From Clostridium aestuarii (GTDB lineage Bacteria > Bacillota > Clostridia > Clostridiales > Clostridiaceae), in NCBI RefSeq assembly GCF_026735135.1, contig NZ_JAPQER010000004.1, positions 62,001 to 126,000 on the forward strand: a stretch of 64,000 nucleotides of DNA, written 5' to 3'. Below are positions 43,047-52,551 of the stretch, piece after piece. Numbering within the stretch: position 1 is the stretch's first letter; each line of letters begins with the position of its first letter. Position numbers and translations under genes: made by a program. The notes beneath the pieces are model-generated. The model did not search any database and was not told where the DNA came from. It worked only from the letters and a program-made list of their open reading frames with translations.

Positions 43047-44666
43047 ATGAGTAATAAAAAGTATCCTTCAGTTGCATATTTTTGTATGGAATATGGACTT
43101 GAATCTGATTTCAAAATTTATGCTGGTGGATTAGGAATTCTTGCTGGGGATTATTTAAAGGGTGCAAAAGATATGAATGTACCAATTACAGGAATAGGAC
43201 TTAAGTGGAAACAAGGATATACTGATCAAGTTATAGGTGAAGATGGAAAACCATATGACTCATATCACAATTATGAATATGATTTTCTTGAAGATACGGG
43301 AATTAAGGTTACTGTTAAAATAAGAAATAGATATGTTGTGTGTAAGGTTTGGAAGACTGAAAAATTTGGGAATAATCCATTATATCTTTTAGATACAGAT
43401 ATAGAGGAAAATAATGGGGAAGATAGATGGATTACTGGACAATTGTATGGGTGGTTTAAAGAAGAAAGAATAGCTCAAGAAATAGTACTTGGAATTGGTG
43501 GAGTTAAACTTTTAAGAAAATTAGGACTTGAAGTAGATGTTTACCATTTTAATGAAGGTCATGCAGTATTGGCTGCATTAGAATTAATAAAAGAAAAGAT
43601 GCAAAACAAATATTCTTTTGAAGATGCCTGGAAAAAAACTCGTGAGGAAGTTGTATTTACAACACATACACCTATAGTTCAAGGAAATGAAGCACATGAT
43701 TTAGAAGCCTTAGAGTATATGGGAGCTTTTAATGGATTAAATAAAGAACAAATGATTAGACTTGGTGGGAATCCATTTAATATGACTGTAGCTGCATTAA
43801 GACTTTCTAGAAAATCTAATGCAGTAGCACAATTGCATGCTAAAACTGCAAATGAAATGTGGAAAACAACATCAAATAGAAGTGAAATAGTTGGTATAAC
43901 AAATGCAATTCATGTACCTACATGGATAGATAGTCGAGTTACAAATGCCTTTGAAAAAGGGGACGAATTGTTGAACGTCCATAATGAAATTAAGAAAGAA
44001 CTAATCGGTTTTATTGAAAAAAGAGTAGGAACTAGGCTTAATGCAGATAAGCTTCTAATAGGGTTTTCAAGAAGAGCAGCACCTTATAAGAGAAGTGATT
44101 TCATTTTTAGAGATTTGAATATAATTGAGCCATTACTTAAAAGTGGAGATGTGCAAGTTGTATTTTCAGGGAAAGCACACCCCTTAGATGATACTGGAAA
44201 AGGAATAGTATCACATTTAGTAAATATGATGAAAAAATATCCAAATAGTGTTGTATTCCTAGAAAGCTATGATATGAATATTGGAAGAATGCTTACAAGA
44301 GGTGCTGATATATGGCTTAATAATCCAAGAAGACCTTTAGAAGCTAGTGGTACATCTGGAATGAAGGCGGCTATGAATGGAGTACTAAATTGTTCAATTT
44401 TAGATGGATGGTGGCCAGAAGCTTGCATAGATGGTGTTAATGGATGGCAGTTCGGTGATGGATTTGAAAGTGATGATGTAAAATCTGTAGATGAGCATGA
44501 TCTTAAAGCACTATATGATGTGCTTATAAACAAAGTTATTCCGACGTATTATAATGCTAAAGACAAATGGGAAAATATGATGAAGAAAAGTATAGAAACT
44601 ACTAGAAATTTCTTTGGTACGGAAAGAATGATTGAAGAATACTATAAAAAATTATATACTAAGTAA
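43047..44666 (+). CDS. glgP: Alpha-glucan phosphorylase, short GT35 type
   Basis: 539 residues, the compact alpha-glucan family phosphorylase, shorter than the 800-residue glycogen phosphorylases. AYFCMEYGLESDFKIYAGGLG and DYLKGAKDMNVP at the N-terminus, HFNEGHAVLAALE, TTHTPIVQGNEAHD, GFSRRAAPYKR, SGKAHPLDD and the PLP-Lys motif EASGTSGMKAAMNGVL. It releases alpha-glucose-1-phosphate from maltodextrin or glycogen. It lies ahead of the LacI-type regulator gene and is operator-controlled, tying it to maltodextrin use. Confidence 0.92.
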   Translation: MSNKKYPSVAYFCMEYGLESDFKIYAGGLGILAGDYLKGAKDMNVPITGIGLKWKQGYTDQVIGEDGKPYDSYHNYEYDFLEDTGIKVTVKIRNRYVVCKVWKTEKFGNNPLYLLDTDIEENNGEDRWITGQLYGWFKEERIAQEIVLGIGGVKLLRKLGLEVDVYHFNEGHAVLAALELIKEKMQNKYSFEDAWKKTREEVVFTTHTPIVQGNEAHDLEALEYMGAFNGLNKEQMIRLGGNPFNMTVAALRLSRKSNAVAQLHAKTANEMWKTTSNRSEIVGITNAIHVPTWIDSRVTNAFEKGDELLNVHNEIKKELIGFIEKRVGTRLNADKLLIGFSRRAAPYKRSDFIFRDLNIIEPLLKSGDVQVVFSGKAHPLDDTGKGIVSHLVNMMKKYPNSVVFLESYDMNIGRMLTRGADIWLNNPRRPLEASGTSGMKAAMNGVLNCSILDGWWPEACIDGVNGWQFGDGFESDDVKSVDEHDLKALYDVLINKVIPTYYNAKDKWENMMKKSIETTRNFFGTERMIEEYYKKLYTK

Positions 44667-44681
44667 GTATTGAAAAATAAC

Positions 44682-44697
44682 AGTAAAATATTTTACT
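44682..44697. promoter_or_regulatory. 16-bp perfect palindrome upstream of the LacI-type gene
   Basis: AGTAAAATATTTTACT (44682-44697), 44 nt before the regulator ATG. It has no T-run and differs from the GCAAACG-type sites. It could be an operator or simply AT-rich chance. Confidence 0.35.
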
Positions 44698-44740
44698 AAT
44701 GAAAAATTATAAAATAAAAAATATGGTAGGGTGATTTATT

Positions 44741-45760
44741 ATGGTAACTATTAAAGAAATTGCTAAAGAAGCTGGGGTATCACCGTCAACGGTTTCTAGA
44801 GTAATATCAGATGATTCTAGAATTAGTGAAGAAACTAAGAAAAAAGTTAGAAAAATTATGAAAGAAATGGACTATCACCCTAATGTTATAGCTAGGAGTT
44901 TGGTTTCTAAAGCTACAAAAACTATAGGGGTTATAATGCCATATTCTACAGAAAAAGCATTTACTAATCCTTTTTTTCCTGAGGTGTTGAGGGGAATTGC
45001 AAAAGCTGCAAATAGTTATGGATATTTCTTATTACTATCAAGTGGGGATACAGAAAAAGAACAAATAGATTCTATTAATTCACTTGTTAGAGGTAGTAGA
45101 GTTGATGGTGTAGTAATAACATACTCCAAGGAAAATGACCCTATTATAGAGGAACTAAAGAAAATGAAAGTACCTTTTTCTATGATTGGAAGACCAGTAA
45201 AAACAGAAAATATAAATTATGTAGATAATGATAATGTGAAAGCAGGATATAATGCAGTTAAATATCTTATAGATAAGGGACATAGAAAAATTGGACTTAT
45301 TCTAGGAGTGTTAAACCTCACAGTTTCTGCTGATAGATATGAAGGATATAAAAAGGCTCTTGAAGAGAATAATTTGGTTATGGATAAAGAAATCATAATA
45401 TCCAATGAATTTGTACAAGAAGGCGGATATGAAAGTATGAAAACAATACTTAAGTCTTCTCAAAGACCTACTGCAGTTATGGTTACAGATGATGTAATGG
45501 CTTTTGGAGCAATGAGGGCTGTTAGTGAATTAGGATATAGGATTCCTAAGGATATATCTATAATAAGTTTTAATAATACGCAACCTCTTTGTGAATTTTG
45601 TATTCCACCTTTAACATCTACGGAGATTAATCCTTATGAGCTAGGGTTTTCAGCTACTAAAATTTTACTTGAAGATATTAAAGGAGAAAGAAAAGTAGGC
45701 AAAGAAATTATAGACACAAAAATAATCTATAGAGAATCAGTATGTGAAAGTCATGTATAA
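44741..45760 (+). CDS. LacI-family transcriptional regulator, MalR-like
   Basis: 339 residues. N-terminal helix-turn-helix (VTIKEIAKEAGVSPSTVSRVI) and hinge helix (NVIARSLVSKATKTIGVIMP), then a periplasmic-binding-protein-like effector domain (about 62-335: NPFFPEVLRGIAKAAN, GHRKIGLILG, AVMVTDDVMAFGAMRA). Given its place in the mal locus and the LacI-type operators around it, it is likely the maltose regulator. Whether it or CcpA binds each site cannot be told by reading. Confidence 0.9.
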   Translation: MVTIKEIAKEAGVSPSTVSRVISDDSRISEETKKKVRKIMKEMDYHPNVIARSLVSKATKTIGVIMPYSTEKAFTNPFFPEVLRGIAKAANSYGYFLLLSSGDTEKEQIDSINSLVRGSRVDGVVITYSKENDPIIEELKKMKVPFSMIGRPVKTENINYVDNDNVKAGYNAVKYLIDKGHRKIGLILGVLNLTVSADRYEGYKKALEENNLVMDKEIIISNEFVQEGGYESMKTILKSSQRPTAVMVTDDVMAFGAMRAVSELGYRIPKDISIISFNNTQPLCEFCIPPLTSTEINPYELGFSATKILLEDIKGERKVGKEIIDTKIIYRESVCESHV

Positions 45761-45789
45761 ATTTAACTATTTTGAAAAATAATGAAGTC

Positions 45790-45849
45790 TTGACACAAAG
45801 AATGAATAGGTTTACAATAAAGTTAACAATTATTATTGCAAACGATTGC
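45790..45849 (+). promoter_or_regulatory. Promoter and operator of the maltose transport operon
   Basis: TTGACA (45790-45795), 17 nt, TACAAT (45813-45818). GCAAACGATTGC (45838-45849) lies about 20 nt downstream; the 14-mer TGCAAACGATTGCA fits the cre consensus TGNAANCGNTNNCA exactly. A half-site-like CAACGTTTGC follows at 45915-45924. The leader before the malE ATG is about 130 nt. Confidence 0.75.
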
Positions 45850-45953
45850 ACGGATAATTATTTTTTTAAGCAGTATTTTCAAAATATTCATTAATTTCTT
45901 TAAAAATGTTATTCCAACGTTTGCATAAACGTATAAAAGTAGGGGGGATTAAT

Positions 45954-47237
45954 ATGAGTAAAAATTTAAAAAAAGTTGTTTCATTAGCATGTACTACGAT
46001 TTTAGCAACTAGTTTATTTGTAGGATGCGGTAGTAAAACTAATACTGCAGGCGATAACAAAAAAGAAGGAGCTAAAACAGAAAAGAAAGTAGAACTCGCA
46101 TTTTGGGAGCAGGATAATGCTGAAGGACAGAAGGCTATGGATAAAGTTATAGCTAAGTTTACCCAAGAGAATCCAAACATAAAGATTAATAGAAGTCATT
46201 ATGAAACTGAAGATTTAAGAAAGAATTATACTAATGCTGCGATGTCTGGAAAAGGACCTGAAATTGTTTTTGGTCCAAATGATAACTTAGGTGTTTTTGT
46301 AACAGCAGGATTAATTCAACCTATTGATAAGTTTTTAGGTGAAGATTTTATGAAAGAATTTGATTCTAAAGCATTAGCAGCAGCAAAATATCAAGGAGCG
46401 CAATATATGCTTCCAGACAGAAATGGTAATGAATTGTTACTAATATATAATAAAAAATTTGTATCTGAAGCACCAAAAACTTGGGAAGAGCTAGAACAAG
46501 TAGGAAAGAAGATTCAAAAGGATGGAAAAGCACAATATGTAGTTGCATTTAATGAAGTTGAACCATTCTTCACAGTACCATTTTTAAAAGCATTTGGTGG
46601 TGAAGTGTTTGATGATACAAATGCAGAATCTCCAAAGCCAACTTTGAATACAGAAGCTATTAAACAGTGGTCACAATTTTTAAATAGAATACATGAAGAA
46701 AAAGTTATCCCTAAAGAAGCTGATTATGATGTGGCATTGAATTTATTTAAAGAAGGCAAGGCTCCATTCCTTATTAATGGACCATGGTGTTTTGGTGATT
46801 TAGATAAGGCTAACATTGAGTATGGTATTCTACCTATACCAAGTATAAATGGAAAAGATTGTGCAGCATATTCAGCAGTTAAAGGATATACAGTATCAAA
46901 AGAGATAAATGATGAAAAGAAAGAGGCTGTTAAAAAGTTTATAATGTTTATGAATAACAAAGAAAATCAATTAGTAATGGTTGATGGACACAAACAGTTA
47001 CCTACTAACTTAGAAGCAATTAAGGATCCTAAAATTACTGATGACCCTATGATTGCTCAACAAAAACCAGTATTGGATAAATGTATTCCAATGCCAATAA
47101 TTCCTCAGATGAGAGCTATATGGGATGCAATGAAGCCTGCACAACAAGAAATACTTGCAGGAAAGATAAAACCTGAGGATGTTCCAGCAAAAATGCAGAA
47201 AAAAGCTGAAGAAGGAATAAAAGCGTTAGGATTTTAA
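45954..47237 (+). CDS. malE: Maltose/maltodextrin ABC transporter binding protein (MalE/MdxE-like)
   Basis: 427 residues. Lipoprotein signal with lipobox FVGCGSK (Cys about 23). Family 1 solute-binding pattern: VELAFWEQDNAEGQKAMDKV, FGPNDNLGVFVTAGLIQPI, KAPFLINGPWCFGDL and MPIIPQMRAIWDAM. It captures maltodextrin outside and delivers it to the permeases. ATG 45954 follows AGGGGGG by 7 nt; an open frame from 45906 runs through the operator and lacks a ribosome site. Confidence 0.93.
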   Translation: MSKNLKKVVSLACTTILATSLFVGCGSKTNTAGDNKKEGAKTEKKVELAFWEQDNAEGQKAMDKVIAKFTQENPNIKINRSHYETEDLRKNYTNAAMSGKGPEIVFGPNDNLGVFVTAGLIQPIDKFLGEDFMKEFDSKALAAAKYQGAQYMLPDRNGNELLLIYNKKFVSEAPKTWEELEQVGKKIQKDGKAQYVVAFNEVEPFFTVPFLKAFGGEVFDDTNAESPKPTLNTEAIKQWSQFLNRIHEEKVIPKEADYDVALNLFKEGKAPFLINGPWCFGDLDKANIEYGILPIPSINGKDCAAYSAVKGYTVSKEINDEKKEAVKKFIMFMNNKENQLVMVDGHKQLPTNLEAIKDPKITDDPMIAQQKPVLDKCIPMPIIPQMRAIWDAMKPAQQEILAGKIKPEDVPAKMQKKAEEGIKALGF

Positions 47238-47251
47238 ATAAATACAAACTT

Positions 47252-47278
47252 AAGGAGGAATTAATTTCCTCCTTTTTC
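47252..47278 (+). terminator. Intercistronic terminator/attenuator between malE and malF
   Basis: AAGGAGGAA (47252-47260), 4-nt loop, TTCCTCCTT (47265-47273), then TTTTTC: a complete terminator inside the operon. A second AAAGGAGGT (47285-47293) is the malF ribosome site. It would give more binding protein than permease. Confidence 0.8.
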
Positions 47279-47298
47279 TAAAAAAAAGGAGGTAATAG

Positions 47299-48231
47299 AT
47301 GATGCAAGTAAATCCTAAGGCATTAAAGAAAAAAACTAAAGCCGGTAACTATAATTTAGCACAAACTAAATGGACACCTCTATGGTTTTTATTACCGGCA
47401 ATTCTAATAATGGCAATAATAATACTATATCCTTTGTTTTATGAAATTAAGTTGTCTTTTCAAAATGTAACTTTAATGAACTTAACAAGTGGAAAATATC
47501 CAACAGTTGGTTTTGATAACTATATTCAGATTTTTACGGATAAATTATTTTATACAACTTTACTTAGAACTGTAATTTGGACAGTTGTAAATGTATTTTT
47601 TCATGTGAGTTTTGGGTTGTTTCTAGCTATTTTACTTAATAGAAAACTTCCAGGAAAAGGACTTTTAAGAATTATTTTAATATTACCATGGGCTATTCCA
47701 CAGTACATTGCTGCGCTTACATGGAAGGGTATGTTTAATGTAGAATATGGTGCGGTAAATAATATTTTAATACATCTATTTGGAAATAATGCAGCAGTTT
47801 CATGGTTATCAGATCCACATTGGTCATTTATTGCATGTATTATATGTAATATATGGCTTGGGATACCATTTATGATGATGATTTCGTTAGGTGGTTTACA
47901 AAGCATACCAAATGAACTTTATGAAGCAGCAGATATTGATGGTGCAACTTCTTGGCAGAAATTTAAGAATATAACGTTACCTTTATTAAAACCAGTTTTA
48001 ACACCTGCAATTGTATTAGGTACAGTTTGGACTTTTAATATGGTAAATGTAATTTATATTATAACCAGTGGAGCAGCTTCAGAAGAAGCACAAATACTTG
48101 TAACATTAGTTTACAAAAAAGCTTTTGAGTATTATAGATATGGATATGCAGCTGCATTTTCAGTAATTATTTTCCTAATATTATTATCATTTAGTTCATT
48201 CTTTATTAGAGCACAAAAATTAGAGGATTAG
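47299..48231 (+). CDS. malF: Maltodextrin ABC transporter permease (MalF/MdxF-like)
   Basis: 310 residues, six membrane segments. The EAA loop reads ELYEAADIDGATSWQKFKNITLPLLKP in two blocks. It lacks the long periplasmic domain of E. coli MalF, as usual in Firmicutes. Two adjacent ATGs (47299, 47302) both suit the AAGGAGGT site. Followed after 10 nt by malG. Confidence 0.93.
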   Translation: MMQVNPKALKKKTKAGNYNLAQTKWTPLWFLLPAILIMAIIILYPLFYEIKLSFQNVTLMNLTSGKYPTVGFDNYIQIFTDKLFYTTLLRTVIWTVVNVFFHVSFGLFLAILLNRKLPGKGLLRIILILPWAIPQYIAALTWKGMFNVEYGAVNNILIHLFGNNAAVSWLSDPHWSFIACIICNIWLGIPFMMMISLGGLQSIPNELYEAADIDGATSWQKFKNITLPLLKPVLTPAIVLGTVWTFNMVNVIYIITSGAASEEAQILVTLVYKKAFEYYRYGYAAAFSVIIFLILLSFSSFFIRAQKLED

Positions 48232-48241
48232 AGGTGGAAAT

Positions 48242-49096
48242 ATGAGAAAAAATGATTATTTTGAAAGAAATGATTCTGTTGGGAAGATAACACTTATATA
48301 TGTTATTTTAATTATTGGATGTATATTAAGTCTTTATCCAGTTTTAAATATACTATCAATAGCTTTAAGACCGGGAAATAGTATATTTTCAAGTTCTCTT
48401 AAAATAATTCCTGATGGTGCTACTTTTGAAAATTTCAAACAAGCTTTTATAAAATATGATTTACTTGAATGGCTAATTCATAGTCTTATAGTTTCAGGTT
48501 GTGCAGCGTTGTTTAGTGTTATAGTTTCTATTACAGCAGCATATGCTTTTTCAAGATTTGAATTTAGAGGCAGGAAAATGGGTATGTCACTTTTACTTGT
48601 TACACAAATGTTTCCAGCTACAATGATGTTATTGCCTTTATATATAATGTTAATAAAATTAGGACTTACGAATAGATATATAGGATTAATAATAGTATAT
48701 GTTTCTACATCAATTCCATTTAACATTTGGATGTTAAAGGGGTATTTTGATACAATACCTAAATCTTTAGAAGAAAGTGCTTATGTTGATGGTGCATCTA
48801 TTATGACTGCTTTTTATAAGATAATCTTACCGTTAGCTAAACCATCTGTAGCATTAACTGCATTATTTTCATTTATGGCAGGATGGTCTGAATATATAGT
48901 TGCGAGAGTTATTATTAATGATTCAGGTAAATTAACGCTTCCTGTAGGACTTGTAAATATGCAGGGTCAATTTTCTACAGACTGGGGAATTTATTCGGCA
49001 GCAGCATTAATTACAGCTATTCCAGTTATGATATTATTTGTAGCTCTTTCTAAATATCTTGTCGGTGGTTTAACTGTTGGAAGTGTTAAAGGATAA
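48242..49096 (+). CDS. malG: Maltodextrin ABC transporter permease (MalG/MdxG-like)
   Basis: 284 residues, six membrane segments. EAA motif LEESAYVDGASIMTAFYKIILPLAKP in two blocks, and the C-terminus KYLVGGLTVGSVKG typical of MalG. It pairs with MalF. GAGGTGG before the ATG; the ATPase follows 44 nt later. Confidence 0.93.
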   Translation: MRKNDYFERNDSVGKITLIYVILIIGCILSLYPVLNILSIALRPGNSIFSSSLKIIPDGATFENFKQAFIKYDLLEWLIHSLIVSGCAALFSVIVSITAAYAFSRFEFRGRKMGMSLLLVTQMFPATMMLLPLYIMLIKLGLTNRYIGLIIVYVSTSIPFNIWMLKGYFDTIPKSLEESAYVDGASIMTAFYKIILPLAKPSVALTALFSFMAGWSEYIVARVIINDSGKLTLPVGLVNMQGQFSTDWGIYSAAALITAIPVMILFVALSKYLVGGLTVGSVKG

Positions 49097-49140
49097 CTTG
49101 ATAGAAGCGTTCTAAGTAAAGAAATTAAGGAGTGAAGATA

Positions 49141-50238
49141 ATGGCTGAATTAAAATTAAAGAATATTCAAAAGATGTATTCAAATGGATTTCATGCAGTA
49201 AAGGATTTATCTATAGATATTGAAGATAAGGAATTTATAGTTTTAGTTGGTCCATCAGGTTGTGGAAAATCTACAAGTCTTAGGATGATTGCAGGACTAG
49301 AAGAAATTTCTTCTGGTGAGATGTATATAGGAGATAAGCTTGTAAATGATATGGCGCCAAAAGATAGAGATATTGCTATGGTGTTTCAAAACTATGCTTT
49401 ATATCCTCACATGACTGTCTTTGATAATATGGCTTTTGGATTAGCTCTTAGAAAAAAACCTAAAGCAGAAATTAAAGAAAAAGTTTCAGAAGCTGCAAAA
49501 ATATTAGGTATAGAAAATTTGTTAGAAAGAAAACCTAAACAGCTTTCAGGGGGACAAAGACAGAGAGTGGCTTTAGGACGCGCTATAGTAAGGGAACCTA
49601 AGGTATTCTTAATGGATGAACCTCTTTCAAACTTAGATGCTAAATTAAGAGTTCAAATGAGAGCAGAAATAAGTAAGCTTCATCAAAAATTACAAACTAC
49701 TTTTATTTATGTAACACATGATCAAACAGAAGCTATGACTATGGGAACAAGAATAGTTGTTATGAAGGATGGAATAGTACAGCAAATAGATGATCCACAA
49801 ACTATATATCAGCATCCATCTAATTTATTTGTTGCTTCTTTTATAGGTTCTCCACAAATGAATTTTGTTGATTGTGAAATAAAAGAAGAAGACGGTAATT
49901 TATATGCACAGTTTAATGAGCGCAAGGTAGAAATACCTAAAGAAAAGGCTGGGGTTTTGAAAGAAAATAATTATATAAACAAAAATGTTGTTCTTGGCAT
50001 AAGGCCAGAAGGAATTTATGTGAAAAATGAAGATACTGCAGATAGTATTAAAGCTGAGGTTGAGGTTACAGAAATGCTGGGTTCTGAAACATATTTATAT
50101 TTAAATATGTATGGAAACAATATAACAGCAGTAGTAGATCCAAGTGTGAAAGTATCAATTGGAAACACTATAAACCTTGCATTTAGTAGTGATAAAATAC
50201 ACTTATTTGATAAGGAAACGGAAAAAGCTATATTCTAA
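49141..50238 (+). CDS. msmX: Sugar ABC transporter ATPase (MsmX/MalK-like), copy 1
   Basis: 365 residues. Walker A GPSGCGKST, Q-loop VFQNYALYPHMTV, signature LSGGQRQR, Walker B VFLMDEPLSNLDAKLR, His in YVTHDQTEAMT, then C-terminal TOBE-like regulatory domain (about 235-365: GIRPEGIYV). It powers the maltodextrin permease and maybe other sugar importers. ATG 49141 is 8 nt after AAGGAG. A second, very similar copy lies at 62677-63774. Confidence 0.94.
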   Translation: MAELKLKNIQKMYSNGFHAVKDLSIDIEDKEFIVLVGPSGCGKSTSLRMIAGLEEISSGEMYIGDKLVNDMAPKDRDIAMVFQNYALYPHMTVFDNMAFGLALRKKPKAEIKEKVSEAAKILGIENLLERKPKQLSGGQRQRVALGRAIVREPKVFLMDEPLSNLDAKLRVQMRAEISKLHQKLQTTFIYVTHDQTEAMTMGTRIVVMKDGIVQQIDDPQTIYQHPSNLFVASFIGSPQMNFVDCEIKEEDGNLYAQFNERKVEIPKEKAGVLKENNYINKNVVLGIRPEGIYVKNEDTADSIKAEVEVTEMLGSETYLYLNMYGNNITAVVDPSVKVSIGNTINLAFSSDKIHLFDKETEKAIF

Positions 50239-50253
50239 ATAGGAGGACACAAT

Positions 50254-52500
50254 ATGCTAATACACAAAAAATCATTTAACGCAAAGTTTGAAAATATTGA
50301 TTTTATAAAAAACTATAAGGGATTAGAAAAAGAAGCGAACTTAATTAGAATTTATTTTGAAGATGGAAAAATTGAAGTCACTTATTTTGAAAATGATATA
50401 GTTAAAATTTTTATAGGAGAAACTTTTGAAGAGAGCAAAGGTACTGCAGCTGTAACTAAGTCATTAGATGAAAAAGAAGTAGAATGTAGTGAAGATGAAA
50501 AAATAATTCGTATTATAGGGGATAAGATTGATACTATTGTAAATAAAGAAAATTTAAAGATATCTTTTATTGATAAGAAGAATAACGTGATTTGTCAGGA
50601 TTACCGTTCAGCAGGAAGAAGAGATAATAATATTTTTGTTTCAAAAGCAAACGATTGCATAGCTTATTACGGATTTGGTGAAAAAGGTGGAAGCTTAAAT
50701 AAAAAAGGGTGTTATTTAGAGAATTATAATACAGACAATTCAGAAACTAGTGATGACGCTGTGTTTTTTTATAAGACAATACCATTTTATATTGGAACAA
50801 GGGAAAACTCTGTTTATGGAATATACTTCGATAATAGTTTTAGAAGTTATTTTGATATGGGAAAAAGTAATAAAGAAAGAATGTTTTTTGGTGCTGTAGA
50901 TGGTCAACTTCAGTATTATTTTGTACCAGGTGAAGATATTAAAGAAGTAGTTAAAAATTACACTATGCTTACAGGTACAATGGATATGCCTCCTATGTGG
51001 TCATTAGGATATCAGCAGTGTAGGTATAGTTATTATTCACAGCAAGAAGTTGAAGAATTAGCAGATACTTTTAGAAAAAAAGAAATTCCATGCGATACTA
51101 TATATTTAGATATTGATTATATGGATAAATATAAAGTGATGACATTTAATCCAGAAAAATTTAGCAATCCTAAAAAGATGATTGAGAAATTAGATGATAA
51201 TGGATTTAATATTGTTACTATAGTAGATCCTGGTGTTAAGGTAGATGCGGATTATGATGTATATGAAAATGGATTAAAGGGAAACCACTATGTTAAAAAA
51301 GCAGATGGAGAGGTTTTTGAAGGAGAAGTTTGGCCTGGAATAAGTGCTTTCCCTGATTTTTCGAATGTTCAAGCAAGAGAATGGTGGAAGAGGGAGCTTA
51401 AAAAATTCATATCTACAGGAATAAGAGGGTTGTGGAATGATATGAATGAGCCAGCTTTATTTGATAATGACTATAAGACAATACCGGATACGTGTATTCA
51501 TGATTCTGACTATGGAGTTATGGAACATGCTCAGTTCCATAATTTATACGGTATGTTTATGAATAAATGTGCAAAAGAAGCGCAAGAAGAGCTAAGAGAA
51601 AATACTAGATCTTTTTCTATGACAAGGGCTACTTTTGCAGGAGGACAAAGATATTCATCTATATGGACAGGAGATAATCATAGTAAATGGGAAGATATGA
51701 GAATGTCCATAGAAATGAATTGTAATTTAGGTTTATCAGGATTTGCTTTTGTAGGCAATGATGTGGGAGGGTTTATAGGAGATTGTACGGAAGAACTGTT
51801 TATTAGATGGATGGAATTAGGAACGTTTTTACCTATTTTCAGAAATCATTCTGCTGATTTTACAAGAAGACAGGAACCATGGAGTTTTGGAACGAGAGCA
51901 GAAGCAATAGCTAAAAAAGCTATTAAATTAAGATATAGACTTATGCCTTATATTTATAATCAATATTATAAGGCACATAAAGAAGGGCAGCCTATACTAA
52001 GACCTATGATAATGGAATATCCTAAGGATATAAATGTAGTAGATATGTATTCGCAGTTTATGTTTGGAGATGATATGCTTATTGCACCAGTTTTATATGA
52101 AGGAAATAGAGAAAAATTAGTATATCTTCCAAAAGGTAAATGGTACGATTACTTTACACATAAAGAATTTGAAGGTGGAAGATTTTATAGTATAAAAGTT
52201 TCACTAGAACAAATAGCAGTGTTTGTTAAAGAGGGTTCTATAATACCTGTTTATGAAGATAACTATAATTATATAGGAGAAAAAGAGCAGCCAGTTACTT
52301 TAGAAATATTCAAAGGTAAAGGGAAAATACATTTCTATGAAGATGATGGAATAAGCTTTGATTATAAAAGAGATATGTATAATTTATATGAAATAACTGC
52401 TGTTAATGATGATGAAGATAGTAAAAATGAAATTGCAATTGAATTAATTCATAAGGGATTGAATAAGAAAGAAGATTTTAAAATAAAATATATAAAATAA
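50254..52500 (+). CDS. GH31 alpha-glucosidase
   Basis: 748 residues. N-terminal beta-sandwich, catalytic barrel with YQQCRYSYYSQQEVEEL, YLDIDYMDKYKVMTF, GLWNDMNEPALF (nucleophile Asp), then WTGDNHSKWEDMRMSI with the acid/base Asp, and GNDVGGF. It removes glucose from the non-reducing ends of maltodextrins, in the cytoplasm since no signal peptide is present. GGAGGACACA before the ATG; 15 nt after msmX. A GCAAACGATTGC sequence inside it (50647-50658) repeats the malE operator. Its 3' end has been copied to 56115-56496. Confidence 0.94.
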   Translation: MLIHKKSFNAKFENIDFIKNYKGLEKEANLIRIYFEDGKIEVTYFENDIVKIFIGETFEESKGTAAVTKSLDEKEVECSEDEKIIRIIGDKIDTIVNKENLKISFIDKKNNVICQDYRSAGRRDNNIFVSKANDCIAYYGFGEKGGSLNKKGCYLENYNTDNSETSDDAVFFYKTIPFYIGTRENSVYGIYFDNSFRSYFDMGKSNKERMFFGAVDGQLQYYFVPGEDIKEVVKNYTMLTGTMDMPPMWSLGYQQCRYSYYSQQEVEELADTFRKKEIPCDTIYLDIDYMDKYKVMTFNPEKFSNPKKMIEKLDDNGFNIVTIVDPGVKVDADYDVYENGLKGNHYVKKADGEVFEGEVWPGISAFPDFSNVQAREWWKRELKKFISTGIRGLWNDMNEPALFDNDYKTIPDTCIHDSDYGVMEHAQFHNLYGMFMNKCAKEAQEELRENTRSFSMTRATFAGGQRYSSIWTGDNHSKWEDMRMSIEMNCNLGLSGFAFVGNDVGGFIGDCTEELFIRWMELGTFLPIFRNHSADFTRRQEPWSFGTRAEAIAKKAIKLRYRLMPYIYNQYYKAHKEGQPILRPMIMEYPKDINVVDMYSQFMFGDDMLIAPVLYEGNREKLVYLPKGKWYDYFTHKEFEGGRFYSIKVSLEQIAVFVKEGSIIPVYEDNYNYIGEKEQPVTLEIFKGKGKIHFYEDDGISFDYKRDMYNLYEITAVNDDEDSKNEIAIELIHKGLNKKEDFKIKYIK

Positions 52501-52551
52501 ATGTGTTTTGAAATTTAGTTGCTTACGCTGAATTAAGGAGAGAAATTAAGC

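Noticed and set aside
50647-50658. GCAAACGATTGC inside the GH31 gene as an operator
   Set aside because: It encodes K-A-N-D-C-I in frame; a similar string in msmX copy 2 (near 63500) also encodes N-D-C-I, so codon choice explains it. A roadblock role cannot be excluded but is not supported.
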